Positions 26,893 to 35,447 of a stretch of DNA of 64,000 nt are shown here, piece by piece. Every line of letters begins with the position of its first letter. The first letter of the stretch is position 1. The stretch comes from JAGVSZ01 sp035456405. Its GTDB lineage: Bacteria > Pseudomonadota > Gammaproteobacteria > Burkholderiales > SG8-39. The translations under genes and the position numbers were made by a program. The DNA is taken from assembly GCA_035456405.1 (NCBI GenBank), contig DATIDG010000106.1, forward strand, positions 1 through 64,000, given 5' to 3'. The notes beneath the pieces are model-generated. The model did not search any database, was not told where the DNA came from, and worked only from the letters and a program-made list of their open reading frames with translations.

Positions 26893-28521
26893 ATGGGCGC
26901 GATGCAGGAAGTGCGGGTTCCCGACATCGGCGACTTCAAGGACGTCGACGTCATCGAGATCCTGGTCAAGCCGGGCGACACCGTTGCCGCCGAGCAGTCG
27001 CTCATCTCGCTCGAGAGCGACAAGGCGACGATGGAGATCCCGTCGCCGTTCGCCGGCGTGGTCAGGGAACTGCGGATCAAGGTCGGCGACAAGGTGTCCG
27101 AAGGCACGCCGATCCTCGTGCTCGAGGACGGCGCGGCGGGCGCCCCCGCCTCGAAACAGGCTTCCGCGCCGGCACCTGTTGCGGCGCCTTCGGCTGCGGC
27201 CCCCGCAGCGCCAAGCAAGCCGGCGCCTGCGGGTGCCACGCGCAGGGTCGACGTCCCCGACATAGGAGACTTTAAGGACGTCGACGTCATCGAGATCCTG
27301 GTCAAGCCGGGCGACACGGTGGCCGCCGAGCAGTCGCTCATCTCGCTCGAGTCGGACAAGGCGACGATGGAAGTGCCGTCGCCGGCTGCGGGCGTCGTGA
27401 AGGACATTCTCCTGAAGGTGGGCGACAAGGTGTCGCAGGGCGCACCGATGCTCGTGCTCGAGGAAGCGGGCGGCGCACGGCCCGCCGCGCCGGCACCGAA
27501 GGCCGCTCCTCCCGCCGACATGACGCGCAGCGTCGAGATGCCCGTCCCTGCGGCACAGCGCCACCAGCCGCCCGTCCCGACGGAGGCTGCGGCCGAGCCG
27601 CCGGGTGTCAAGCCGCACGCGAGCCCCTCGGTGCGCAAGTTCGCGCGCGAGCTCGGCGTGGACCTCTCGAAGATCACGGGCACCGGCCCGAAGAACCGCG
27701 TTGTTCTTGCCGACGTCCAGGCGTTCGTGAAAGGCGCGCTTGCCCGGGGGGCGGCGCCCGCGGGTGCGCCGGCCGTCGGGGCGGGCGGCCTCGCCGTGCT
27801 GCCCTGGCCGCAGGTCGACTTCGCGAAGTTCGGCCCGATCGACACGCAGCCGCTATCGCGCATCAAGAAGATCTCCGGCGCGAACCTGCACCGGAACTGG
27901 GTGATGATCCCGCACGTCACCAACAACGAGGTGGCCGACATCACCGATCTGGAGGCGTTCCGCGTCCAGCTCAACAAGGAGAACGAGAAAGCCGGCGTGA
28001 AGCTGACGATGCTCGCTTTTCTGATCAAGGCCAGCGTCGCGGCGCTGAAGAAGCACCCCGAGTTCAACAGCTCGCTCGACGGCGACAATCTCGTCCTGAA
28101 GCGCTACTACCACATCGGCTTCGCCGCGGATACGCCGCACGGGCTCGTCGTGCCGGTCATCAAGGACGCCGACAAGAAAGGCGTCCTCGACATCGCCCGG
28201 GAGACCGGAGAGCTCGCGAAGCAGGCGCGGGAAGGGAAGCTCAAGCCCGCGGACATGCAGGGTGGGACGTTCTCGATCTCGAGCCTCGGCGGGATCGGCG
28301 GCACCTCGTTCACGCCGATCATCAACGCCCCCGAGGTGGCGATACTCGGCGTCTCGCGCTCGACTCAGCAGCCCGTCTGGGACGGGAAGCAATTCGTCCC
28401 GCGGCTCACGCTGCCCCTCTCGCTCTCGTACGACCACCGCGTCATCGACGGCGCGCTGGCGGCGCGGTTCAACGCGCATCTGGCGCAGCTCCTCGCCGAC
28501 TTCCGGCGGGCGATGCTCTAG
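26893..28521 (+). CDS. aceF: Pyruvate dehydrogenase E2, dihydrolipoyl acetyltransferase
   Basis: A 542-residue core subunit of the complex. Two lipoyl domains have lipoylated lysines at Lys44 and Lys156 (each in ESDKATME or a close variant), separated by an Ala/Pro linker. An E1/E3-binding domain follows (SPSVRKFARELGVDLSKI), then the catalytic domain ending SYDHRVIDGALAARF with His515 and Asp519 of the active site. ATG 26893 is preferred over the in-frame TTG at 26887, which is too close to AAGGAGC at 26879-26885. The TAG stop is part of the left end of an inserted element (see 28521). Confidence 0.95.
   Translation: MGAMQEVRVPDIGDFKDVDVIEILVKPGDTVAAEQSLISLESDKATMEIPSPFAGVVRELRIKVGDKVSEGTPILVLEDGAAGAPASKQASAPAPVAAPSAAAPAAPSKPAPAGATRRVDVPDIGDFKDVDVIEILVKPGDTVAAEQSLISLESDKATMEVPSPAAGVVKDILLKVGDKVSQGAPMLVLEEAGGARPAAPAPKAAPPADMTRSVEMPVPAAQRHQPPVPTEAAAEPPGVKPHASPSVRKFARELGVDLSKITGTGPKNRVVLADVQAFVKGALARGAAPAGAPAVGAGGLAVLPWPQVDFAKFGPIDTQPLSRIKKISGANLHRNWVMIPHVTNNEVADITDLEAFRVQLNKENEKAGVKLTMLAFLIKASVAALKKHPEFNSSLDGDNLVLKRYYHIGFAADTPHGLVVPVIKDADKKGVLDIARETGELAKQAREGKLKPADMQGGTFSISSLGGIGGTSFTPIINAPEVAILGVSRSTQQPVWDGKQFVPRLTLPLSLSYDHRVIDGALAARFNAHLAQLLADFRRAML
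26938..27317 (+). repeat. Near-identical lipoyl-domain repeats within aceF
   Basis: A 44-nt stretch beginning AAGGACGTCGACGTCATC is perfectly repeated at 26938-26981 and 27274-27317, exactly 336 bases (112 codons) apart. Identity stays high through the following 85 bases, including synonymous positions. The lpd lipoyl domain at 28721 is related but more diverged. This suggests recent duplication or ongoing gene conversion between the two aceF lipoyl domains. Confidence 0.85.
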
Positions 28522-28707
28522 TGTCCTGAGTCGCTGACTCGCCGATGAAAACCGCCGGTTCGCCGCCATGCGGCATTACGAATCCTCGCCAGGTGTTCAA
28601 CCTGGCTGCGGTTCGCGCCTCTCCTGACGGCCAACCGGACGGTTTTCATGCCGATGAGCGTTTCTCCGGGATCCGTGGTCTACCGACGAACTAACGACTC
28701 AGGACAC
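28521..28707. mobile_element. MITE-like element inserted between aceF and lpd
   Basis: A 187-bp element without coding capacity, bounded by inverted repeats: CTAGTGTCCTGAGTCG at 28518-28533 and CGACTCAGGACACTAG at 28695-28710, identical over 16 bp. Each end sits in CTAG, fitting insertion with TA target duplication as in IS630/Tc1-mariner-type elements. A sub-terminal pair (GATGAAAACCG and CGGTTTTCAT) and a central hairpin CCAGGT-GTTCA-ACCTGG (28589-28605) add secondary structure. Removing it leaves TAG, ten bases with GGAG, then the lpd ATG. The family name is inference. Confidence 0.75.
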
Positions 28708-28720
28708 TAGGGAGACGCCG

Positions 28721-30490
28721 ATGCTCGAAGTCAAGGTTCCCGACATCGGGGACTTTAAGGACGTCGACGTGATCGAGGTGCTGGTGAAGCCCGGCGACCG
28801 CGTCGCGAAGGAACAGTCGCTGATCTCGCTCGAGAGCGACAAGGCGACCATGGAGATCCCGTCGCCCGCGGCAGGCGTCGTGAAGAGCCTGACCGTCAAG
28901 GTCGGCGACAAGGTGTCTGAGGGCGCGCCGATCCTGGTGCTGGAGGAGATGGCAGGCACGCCCGTGGAAGGGGCGCCGAAACCTTCCGCCTCGCTCGCGC
29001 AGGCCGTCCCGGCGGCCGCTTCCGCGCCGCAGCCGGCGAAGTTCTCCGGCGACGGCGACCTCGCGTGCGACGTCGTTGTCCTCGGGTCCGGCCCCGGCGG
29101 CTACTCCACCGCCTTCCGGGCCGCGGACCTCGGTCTCAACACTGTGCTCGTGGAGCGCTACGCGACCCTCGGCGGGGTCTGCCTAAATGTCGGGTGCATT
29201 CCGTCGAAGGCGTTGCTGCACGTTGCGGCGGTGATGGACGAGGCCGTGCACTTCGCCGACATCGGCGTCGTGTTCGGGAAGCCCTCGGTCGACCTCGACA
29301 AGCTGCGCGCGCACAAGGACAAGGTCGTGGGCAAGCTGGTCGGAGGCGTGGGCAGCATGGCCAAGGGGCGCAAGGTGTCGGTCGTGCGCGGCTACGGCCA
29401 CTTCGTCGACCCGCATCACCTCGAAGTGGAGCTCACGAGCGGCGACGGCCAGGACAAGACCGGCGAGAAGAAGGTGGTCCGCTTCGAGAAGGCGATCATC
29501 GCCGCCGGCTCGATGGCGGTGCGGCTGCCGTTCATCCCGGACGATCCGCGCATCGTCGACTCGACCGGGGCGCTCGATCTCGCGTTCGTGCCGAAGCGCA
29601 TGCTCGTCATCGGCGGCGGAATCATCGGCCTGGAGATGGCGAGCGTCTACTCGACCCTCGGCGCGCGCATCGAGGTGGTCGAGATGCTGGACGGGCTGAT
29701 GACCGGCGCCGACCGAGACCTCGTCGCCGTGTGGCAGAAGTTCAACGCCAGGCGCTTCGACAAGATCATGCTCAAGACCAGGACCGTCGCCGTCGAGGCG
29801 AGGAAGGAGGGCATCCTCGTCCGGTTCGAAGGGGAGCAGGCGCCTGCGGAGCCGCAGCTCTACGACCTCGTGCTGGTGAGCGTGGGCCGCAGCCCGAACG
29901 GGAATAAGATCGGCGCCGAGAAGGCCGGCGTTGCGGTGAACGAGCGCGGCTTCATCCCCGTCGATCAGCAGATGCGGACGAACGTTCCCCACATCTTCGC
30001 GATCGGCGACATCGCCCGGCAGCCCATGCTCGCGCACAAGGCGGTGCACGAGGGACACGTCGCCGCCGAGGCGGCCGCGGGCAAGAAGTCCTTCTTCGAC
30101 GCGCGCGTGATCCCATCGGTTGCCTATACCGACCCGGAAGTCGCCTGGGCCGGCGTGACCGAAGACGAAGCGAAGAGCCAGGGCATCAAGTACGGTGTTG
30201 CGAAATTCCCGTGGTCGGCGTCCGGTCGCGCGCTGGCGAACGGGCGATCGGAGGGCTTCACCAAGCTCGTCTTCGACGCGGAGCACCACCGCATCATCGG
30301 CGGCGGCATCGTCGGCACCGGCGCGGGCGACCTGATCACCGAGGTCGCGCTCGCGATCGAAATGGGCGCCGACGCGGTGGACATCGGCAAGACGATCCAT
30401 CCGCATCCGACGCTCAGCGAGAGCGTCGGCATGGCGGCGGAGGTCTACGAGGGCGTCTGCACCGATCTCGCGCCGCCGCGCAAGCGGTAG
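28721..30490 (+). CDS. lpd: Dihydrolipoamide dehydrogenase (E3) with N-terminal lipoyl domain
   Basis: A 589-residue FAD enzyme that reoxidises the lipoyl groups of the pyruvate dehydrogenase complex with NAD. It begins with a lipoyl domain (Lys41 in ESDKATMEIPSP) joined by an Ala/Pro linker to the flavoprotein. The FAD-binding motif is VVLGSGPGGYSTAF, the redox disulfide is Cys154/Cys159 in GGVCLNVGCIPSK, the NAD site is in MLVIGGGIIGLEMASVY, and the C terminus carries HPHPTLSES. The extra lipoyl domain is known in E3 of Neisseria and related betaproteobacteria. GGAG precedes the ATG. The inserted element upstream may uncouple it partly from aceF. Confidence 0.95.
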   Translation: MLEVKVPDIGDFKDVDVIEVLVKPGDRVAKEQSLISLESDKATMEIPSPAAGVVKSLTVKVGDKVSEGAPILVLEEMAGTPVEGAPKPSASLAQAVPAAASAPQPAKFSGDGDLACDVVVLGSGPGGYSTAFRAADLGLNTVLVERYATLGGVCLNVGCIPSKALLHVAAVMDEAVHFADIGVVFGKPSVDLDKLRAHKDKVVGKLVGGVGSMAKGRKVSVVRGYGHFVDPHHLEVELTSGDGQDKTGEKKVVRFEKAIIAAGSMAVRLPFIPDDPRIVDSTGALDLAFVPKRMLVIGGGIIGLEMASVYSTLGARIEVVEMLDGLMTGADRDLVAVWQKFNARRFDKIMLKTRTVAVEARKEGILVRFEGEQAPAEPQLYDLVLVSVGRSPNGNKIGAEKAGVAVNERGFIPVDQQMRTNVPHIFAIGDIARQPMLAHKAVHEGHVAAEAAAGKKSFFDARVIPSVAYTDPEVAWAGVTEDEAKSQGIKYGVAKFPWSASGRALANGRSEGFTKLVFDAEHHRIIGGGIVGTGAGDLITEVALAIEMGADAVDIGKTIHPHPTLSESVGMAAEVYEGVCTDLAPPRKR

Positions 30491-30742
30491 GACAGCGCGA
30501 GGCGCTTTGGCCGATCGAGCCTGCGGAGGCTGCGCATCTCGAGGCGCGTCGCACACGCGATCTCGATACCGGCCGGTCCCGGTTGCTCGCATCCGAGGAG
30601 TCACGCCAAGACCTCCGAGGCGCCTGGTGCCAGCCCGACCCGTGGTACGGGCTGCCGGTCAAGCCGACGGTGCTGATCTACCCGCCGTGAAGGGAAGTCG
30701 CGGTCGTCGGGTCGTGGGGCGCAATGCCCCACACCGGTTTGA

Positions 30743-31462
30743 CTAGTAGAAGCGGTAGCCGAAGACGGTGCCGAAGGTCGTCGTGCCGCGGTCGGGCCCG
30801 AAGCCTTCCGCCGGATCACCGTACAGTCGATCGTAGCCGAGGGTGGTGTTGACGTAGAAGTTCCGGTCGAGCGTGTACAGCCACGAAACGCGAAAGCCGG
30901 CACCGGGCTCTCCGTACCGCTGGGCGCTGCGCGACAGAACGTCGCCCCCGAGCGCGCCGTACGCGGGAATTACCGCACCGGACTGGCCGAGCGTCAGGCC
31001 GCCGGAGAGGGTGATCAGGTGTCGCTGGGCCAGGCTGAAGCCGTAGCTCGCGCCCAGATCGATCCGGGTAGCGGCAAGGCGCGGATCGTCGAGGGACTGG
31101 CGCACCGCCGAAGAGAAGGTCCAGTTCGAGTACCGATAACCGAGGTAGGCGCCGCCGTCCACCGGCGCCGTTTCGACCCCCGGGTCGAGGAGCCGCGGGG
31201 ATTGTGGCAGCAGGTTCAGGAGGTCGGAACCGGCGCGCAGCCCCGGATCGAGCATGCCGGTGCGCGCCAGGCTAAAGCCCTGCCCGCTTCGGGGCACGAC
31301 GAACATACCTCCCTGCCACGGCGAAGCGTCCTGCGCGGCAGGTCTCGGTGCAACCGACTTCCACCATGCGAAATGGCCGGCCGTACGGTCGTACGGCTCC
31401 ATCTGCTGGGCTGCCGCCGGAACGGCGATCAGGAGGCCGACGAGGACGCTACCGAGACGCAT
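30743..31462 (-). CDS. Outer membrane beta-barrel protein, function unknown
   Basis: A 239-residue exported protein: signal peptide MRLGSVLVGLLIAVPAAAQQ, a loop-rich first half, then alternating amphipathic strands (GYRYSNWTFSSAVRQSLDD, GASYGFSLAQRHLITLSGG) ending TTTFGTVFGYRFY with a terminal aromatic residue typical of outer-membrane barrels. It resembles MipA/OmpV-type proteins in pattern, but the assignment is not firm. The start at 31462 is chosen for the signal peptide; the frame is open upstream into the rpiA region. No strong ribosome-binding site is seen. Confidence 0.65.
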   Translation of the reverse strand: MRLGSVLVGLLIAVPAAAQQMEPYDRTAGHFAWWKSVAPRPAAQDASPWQGGMFVVPRSGQGFSLARTGMLDPGLRAGSDLLNLLPQSPRLLDPGVETAPVDGGAYLGYRYSNWTFSSAVRQSLDDPRLAATRIDLGASYGFSLAQRHLITLSGGLTLGQSGAVIPAYGALGGDVLSRSAQRYGEPGAGFRVSWLYTLDRNFYVNTTLGYDRLYGDPAEGFGPDRGTTTFGTVFGYRFY

Positions 31463-31588
31463 TGCCCATGGTGCTGCGAAACAGTGATGACATTCTACTC
31501 CCGGGATTTCGGGCGCAGGCAAGGGACTAGTCCGCATGACCGGCGGCGCGGCGGGCTCGGCTAGAATCCGCCGGAGCCGGAGGCGCCG

Positions 31589-32263
31589 ATGACGCAGGAC
31601 GAGATGAAACGGGCCGTCGCCCGCGCGGCGGTTCAGTACGTCGTCGATGACGCGGTCATCGGCGTCGGTAGCGGGTCGACCGCCAACTTCTTCATCGACG
31701 AACTGGGCGGATGCCGCAACCGGATCCGCGGCGCCGTGGCGAGTTCCGAGCGCACCGCCGAGCGCCTGCGTCGGCACGGCATTCCGCTCTTCGACCTGAA
31801 CGAAATCGAGGCGCTTCCCGTGTGCATCGACGGCGCCGACGAGGTGACGGCCGGGTTTGCGATGATTAAGGGCGGCGGTGGCGCGCTCACGCGCGAGAAG
31901 ATCGTCGCCGCGGTATCACGCCGGTTCGTGTGCATTGCCGACGCGTCGAAGCTCGTCCCCCAGCTCGGCGCATTCCCGCTTCCGGTCGAGGTGATCCCGA
32001 TGGCGCGTGCGCACGTTGCGCGCGAGATCGCGCGGCTCGGCGGCCGGCCACGCCTCCGCGAGGGGTTTGTCACCGACAACGGCAACGTCGTGCTGGACGT
32101 CGGAGGCCTCTCGATCGCCGACCCGGCCGGCCTGGAGGAAAGCCTGAACAACATCGTCGGCGTCGTGACCAACGGCCTCTTCGCGCTGCGCGGCGCCGAC
32201 GTGATCCTGCTGGGGACGCCGGACGGCGTGCGGACATTGCTCCGGCCGGAGAGCGCGAGCTAA
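31589..32263 (+). CDS. rpiA: Ribose-5-phosphate isomerase A
   Basis: A 224-residue enzyme interconverting ribose-5-phosphate and ribulose-5-phosphate in the pentose phosphate pathway. Family motifs are clear: VIGVGSGSTANFFID (phosphate loop), VCIDGADEVTAGFAMIKGGGGALTREKI with the catalytic Asp/Glu, and DNGNVVLDV. Length is as in E. coli (219). Start at 31589 follows GGAG-rich sequence. It is transcribed away from the outer membrane protein gene and toward phoU. Confidence 0.94.
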   Translation: MTQDEMKRAVARAAVQYVVDDAVIGVGSGSTANFFIDELGGCRNRIRGAVASSERTAERLRRHGIPLFDLNEIEALPVCIDGADEVTAGFAMIKGGGGALTREKIVAAVSRRFVCIADASKLVPQLGAFPLPVEVIPMARAHVAREIARLGGRPRLREGFVTDNGNVVLDVGGLSIADPAGLEESLNNIVGVVTNGLFALRGADVILLGTPDGVRTLLRPESAS

Positions 32264-32343
32264 CGTCCCGCCATCCGTGCCGCCGGGACTGTAATATCCC
32301 GGTCATCTTGGCCGCCTAGCCTGTGCGGTCCCGGAGCGGAGCC

Positions 32344-33042
32344 ATGTCCGAGCACATCTCGAAGCAGTTCGACGCCGAGCTTGAGGACGTGCGCACGCGC
32401 GTCCTGCAGATGGGCGGAATGGTGGAAGAGCAGATCCGCCGCGCCGCCGACACCCTCGTCACCGGCGACATGGCGGAGATCGCCGCCGTCCAGGAAAACG
32501 ACCACCGCGTCAACGCGATGGAGGTGGACCTCGACGAAGCCTGCAGCCACATTATCGCGCGCCGCCAGCCGGCCGCAGGCGACCTGCGGCTGCTGATCGC
32601 GGTGATCAAGACCATCACCGACCTCGAGCGCATCGGGGACGAGGCGGAGAAGATCGCGCGCATGGCGAAGCTCATCCACGACGCGGAACGCATGCACATG
32701 CCGCGAATCGAGATCCGGCACGTCGCGAGCCTGGCGCTCGCGATGCTGCGCAAGTCGCTGGACGCGTTCGCGCGCCTGGACGTGAAGGCCGCGCAGGAGG
32801 TGGTGCGGCAGGACGATGCGGTCGACAGCGAATTCCGGTCGATCCTGCGCCAGCTGATCACCTTCATGATGGAGGATCCGCGCACGATCAGTCGCTGCCT
32901 GGAGGTGCTGTTCGTCGCCAAGGCGCTGGAGCGGATCGGCGACCACTCCAAGAACATGGCCGAGTACGTCGTCTACATGGTCGAGGGCCGCGACGTGCGC
33001 CACATGCGGTCCGACGCGATCGCGCGGGCGGTGAACGAGTAG
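32344..33042 (+). CDS. phoU: Phosphate signalling regulator PhoU
   Basis: A 232-residue protein of two three-helix bundles with the metal-binding EANDxxV-like motifs (AVQENDHRVNAMEVDLDEAC and VVRQDDAVDSEF). PhoU restrains PhoR/PhoB signalling and phosphate uptake. ATG 32344 is preceded by GGAG; a GTG at 32323 in frame is less likely. The pst and phoBR genes are not in this window, so phoU is away from its usual operon here. Confidence 0.92.
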   Translation: MSEHISKQFDAELEDVRTRVLQMGGMVEEQIRRAADTLVTGDMAEIAAVQENDHRVNAMEVDLDEACSHIIARRQPAAGDLRLLIAVIKTITDLERIGDEAEKIARMAKLIHDAERMHMPRIEIRHVASLALAMLRKSLDAFARLDVKAAQEVVRQDDAVDSEFRSILRQLITFMMEDPRTISRCLEVLFVAKALERIGDHSKNMAEYVVYMVEGRDVRHMRSDAIARAVNE

Positions 33043-33046
33043 CGCG

Positions 33047-33316
33047 CTACTTCTTCGGCACGTAGCCCGACGCCTCATCGGCGCCGCCGCCGAAGAAGAA
33101 CCTCTCGGCCTGCTCCAGAAGGTACTTCCGCGCCTTCGCGTCCGCGAGGTTCAGGCGGTTCTCGTTGATGAGGCGGGTCTGCTGCGCCTGCCACGCCTGC
33201 CACGCCTCCTTCGAGACGCTCTCCCAGATGCGCTTCCCGAGCTCGCCCGGCAGCGGCGGGAAGTCGAGCCCTTCGGCCTCGCGGCCGAGCTTCACGCAGT
33301 TGACCATTCTCGCCAT
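33047..33316 (-). CDS. yggX: Probable Fe(2+)-trafficking protein YggX
   Basis: An 89-residue protein of the YggX family: starts MARMVNCVKLGREAEGLDFP, with the conserved Cys7, then LPGELGKRIWESVSKEAW and the C-terminal helix NENRLNLADAKARKYL. In enterobacteria it protects iron-sulfur proteins and DNA from oxidative damage. It converges with phoU, only four bases between the stops, and lies downstream of argA on the same strand. Confidence 0.93.
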   Translation of the reverse strand: MARMVNCVKLGREAEGLDFPPLPGELGKRIWESVSKEAWQAWQAQQTRLINENRLNLADAKARKYLLEQAERFFFGGGADEASGYVPKK

Positions 33317-33357
33317 GGGGCCACTCCGTGTTTCAGTGAGGCGCGGATTCTAGCCCC

Positions 33358-34707
33358 TCACAACGCCTTGACCAGCACCTTCGAGCGGCGCTGCCAGTTG
33401 TAGAGCGAGCGCTTCTCGCGCGGCAGCGTTTCCGCGGTTGCGCCCGCGAACCCGCGCTCTACGAACCACTGCGCGGTGCGTGTGGTGAGCACGAAGAGCT
33501 TCTTCATCCCTGCCGCGCGCGCCCGGTCCTCGATGGCGCCCATCAGCTTCTCGCCGTGGCCGGTGCGGCGGTACTCGGGCCGCACCGCCAGGCAGGCAAG
33601 CTCGCCGGCCCGCGTCCGCGGAAACGGGTAGAGCGCCGCGCAGCCGAGGATCAGCCGGTCGTGCTCGAGCACCGTGAAGCGGGTGATCTCCCGCTCGAGC
33701 AGCTCCCGGCCGCGCCGCACCAGCGTGCCGTCCGCCTCGAGCGGCTCGATGAGCTGCAGGATGCCTCCGACATCCTCGATGGTCGCGGCCCGCAGGCGCT
33801 CCAGCTTGTCCGCGGTAATCATGCTGCCCGAGCCCTCGTGAGTGAAGAGCTCGGTGAGGAGCGCGCCGTCGACGTTCCGCGCAACCACGTGCGCACGCTC
33901 GACCCCCGAGCGCACCGCCTCGACCGCATGCGCGAGATAGGCGCGCGTGTCGCCCGTGAGGTGGGTGCCCCTCGCAAGCAGCCGCTCCGCCTCGTTTGCG
34001 GAGAGCTCGGGCAGCATGCGGCCGTCGGCGCCGGCGAGCGCGGCGTCGGAGAAGAAGACGAGCTTCGACGCATGCAGCGCCGCAGCGGTCGCGACCGCAA
34101 CGTCCTCCATTGCCAGGTTGAACACCTCGCCGGTCGGCGAGAACCCGATCGGCGACACGATCACGATATTCCCGGCATCGAGGCAGCCCGCGATTGCCTG
34201 GGCGTCCACCTTGCGCACCGTGCCGGTGTGCTGGTAGTCGACGCCGTCATGAACGCCCATCGGCTGCGCGCTGATGAAGTTCCCCGACACGGTGTTGATC
34301 GCCGCGCCCGCCATCGGCGTGTTCGGCAGGCCGAGCGAGAGCAGCGCGTCCATCTCGACGCGGAGCAGGCCCACTGCGGCCTTCACGCACTCCAGCGCGA
34401 CCGGATCGGTGACGCGCAGCCCCTTGTGGTAGCGTGACCGCGCCCGGCGCGCCCTGAGCTGCGCCTCGATTTGCGGGCGCGAGCCGTGCACGAGCACCAC
34501 GCGGATGCCGGCGCTGTGGAGCAGATTGAGGTCGTGCGCGAGCGTCACGAAGCGGCCCTCGGCGACCAACTCTCCCCCGAACGCGATCACGAACGTGCGC
34601 CCGCGGAAGGCGTGGAAGTATGGCGCGACCGAGCGAAACCACGTCACGAAACTGGCGTCGGGCCTGGCGGGCATGCGGGGCTTGTTCTCCCTGAAAACGA
34701 GGCGCAT
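33358..34707 (-). CDS. argA: N-acetylglutamate synthase ArgA
   Basis: A 449-residue enzyme of the first step of arginine synthesis: an amino-acid-kinase-like N-terminal domain (FVIAFGGELVAEG, then VVLVHGSRPQIEAQL) and a C-terminal GNAT acetyltransferase domain (CLAVRPEYRRTGHGEKLMGA). This is the classical form with both domains, usually feedback-inhibited by arginine. ATG 34707 is the longest start; ATG 34674 is also possible. It ends 41 bp before the yggX start. Confidence 0.94.
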   Translation of the reverse strand: MRLVFRENKPRMPARPDASFVTWFRSVAPYFHAFRGRTFVIAFGGELVAEGRFVTLAHDLNLLHSAGIRVVLVHGSRPQIEAQLRARRARSRYHKGLRVTDPVALECVKAAVGLLRVEMDALLSLGLPNTPMAGAAINTVSGNFISAQPMGVHDGVDYQHTGTVRKVDAQAIAGCLDAGNIVIVSPIGFSPTGEVFNLAMEDVAVATAAALHASKLVFFSDAALAGADGRMLPELSANEAERLLARGTHLTGDTRAYLAHAVEAVRSGVERAHVVARNVDGALLTELFTHEGSGSMITADKLERLRAATIEDVGGILQLIEPLEADGTLVRRGRELLEREITRFTVLEHDRLILGCAALYPFPRTRAGELACLAVRPEYRRTGHGEKLMGAIEDRARAAGMKKLFVLTTRTAQWFVERGFAGATAETLPREKRSLYNWQRRSKVLVKAL

Positions 34708-34803
34708 TCTAGAACATGCCCCTCGCCGGCCGAGTCGACCCGCCGGTCAACGGGTGGCGGGGCGGCGCGTTATTTGCGAGTTGTTCGCATCCGGAGGTCA
34801 CCC

Positions 34804-35385
34804 ATGGGTCTCAAACGCTTCCTTGTCGCGCTGCTCGCTGCGTTCGCCGTCGGCGCCGCGCACGCGCAGTCCGCCACGATCCAGACCGACTGGGCCACGT
34901 TCGGCAAGTTCCTGTCGGTGATCCACGTGCTCATGCAGGCGTCGGAGAAGTCCGGCGGAGATCCCAAGGCGGTGCAGCAGGCGATGGACGACATCCTGAG
35001 CGGGCGCAACGCCGACGCGAACGCGCTCGCGCTCGAGATCTTCGGCGAGATGCCGGCACCGGAGCGCGAAAAGATGCTCTCGATCGGCCGCTCGATGGCC
35101 GCGATGGGCCAGCGTCAGGCGGCAGCGGAGCTACGCACCTCGGGCAGCGCCGCGGCGATGCAGGCGCGCAAGGACCTGACCGCGATCGGGCTGGTCTATC
35201 ACGACAAGAACCAGTATCTCGACGCGGTGAAGCGCAACGACCTGCTCGCGGCGCAGCTCTACATCGCCGGACGCGGCGTCGATCCGAACGCGAAAGACCT
35301 CCTCGGCGTCTCCGCGCTCGACATCGCGAAGCGGGGCGGACACGCGGAGATGATCGCGCTGATCGCTGACGCGAGCCGGAAGTAG
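34804..35385 (+). CDS. Exported ankyrin-repeat-like protein
   Basis: A 193-residue protein with a signal peptide (LKRFLVALLAAFAVGAAHAQ), a helical middle part, and a short C-terminal ankyrin-like segment (RNDLLAAQLYIAGRGVDPNA, then LGVSALDIAKRGGHAEMIAL). GGAGGTC precedes the ATG. No enzymatic motif is visible. A periplasmic protein-binding role is a guess from the ankyrin-like part. It is divergent from argA. Confidence 0.7.
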   Translation: MGLKRFLVALLAAFAVGAAHAQSATIQTDWATFGKFLSVIHVLMQASEKSGGDPKAVQQAMDDILSGRNADANALALEIFGEMPAPEREKMLSIGRSMAAMGQRQAAAELRTSGSAAAMQARKDLTAIGLVYHDKNQYLDAVKRNDLLAAQLYIAGRGVDPNAKDLLGVSALDIAKRGGHAEMIALIADASRK

Positions 35386-35447
35386 CCAAGCCGCCGGTCG
35401 ACAGCCGCCAGTCGCACTGATACTCTGAGACCGGCACCGGCCGGTCG

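Noticed and set aside
25528..27618. Long minus-strand open frame opposite aceE and aceF
   Set aside because: Shadow frame of two strongly supported genes; no start signal and no domain.
30491..30690. Short protein-like reading frame after lpd ending WYGLPVKPTVLIYPP
   Set aside because: Codon use looks real, but there is no start codon or ribosome-binding site and the frame merges into a shadow of lpd. It may be a remnant C terminus, but there is too little to support a call.
35386..35447. GACCGG/CCGGTC stem between the ankyrin-like gene and rsmE as a bidirectional terminator
   Set aside because: The stem is short and no T run follows on either strand.
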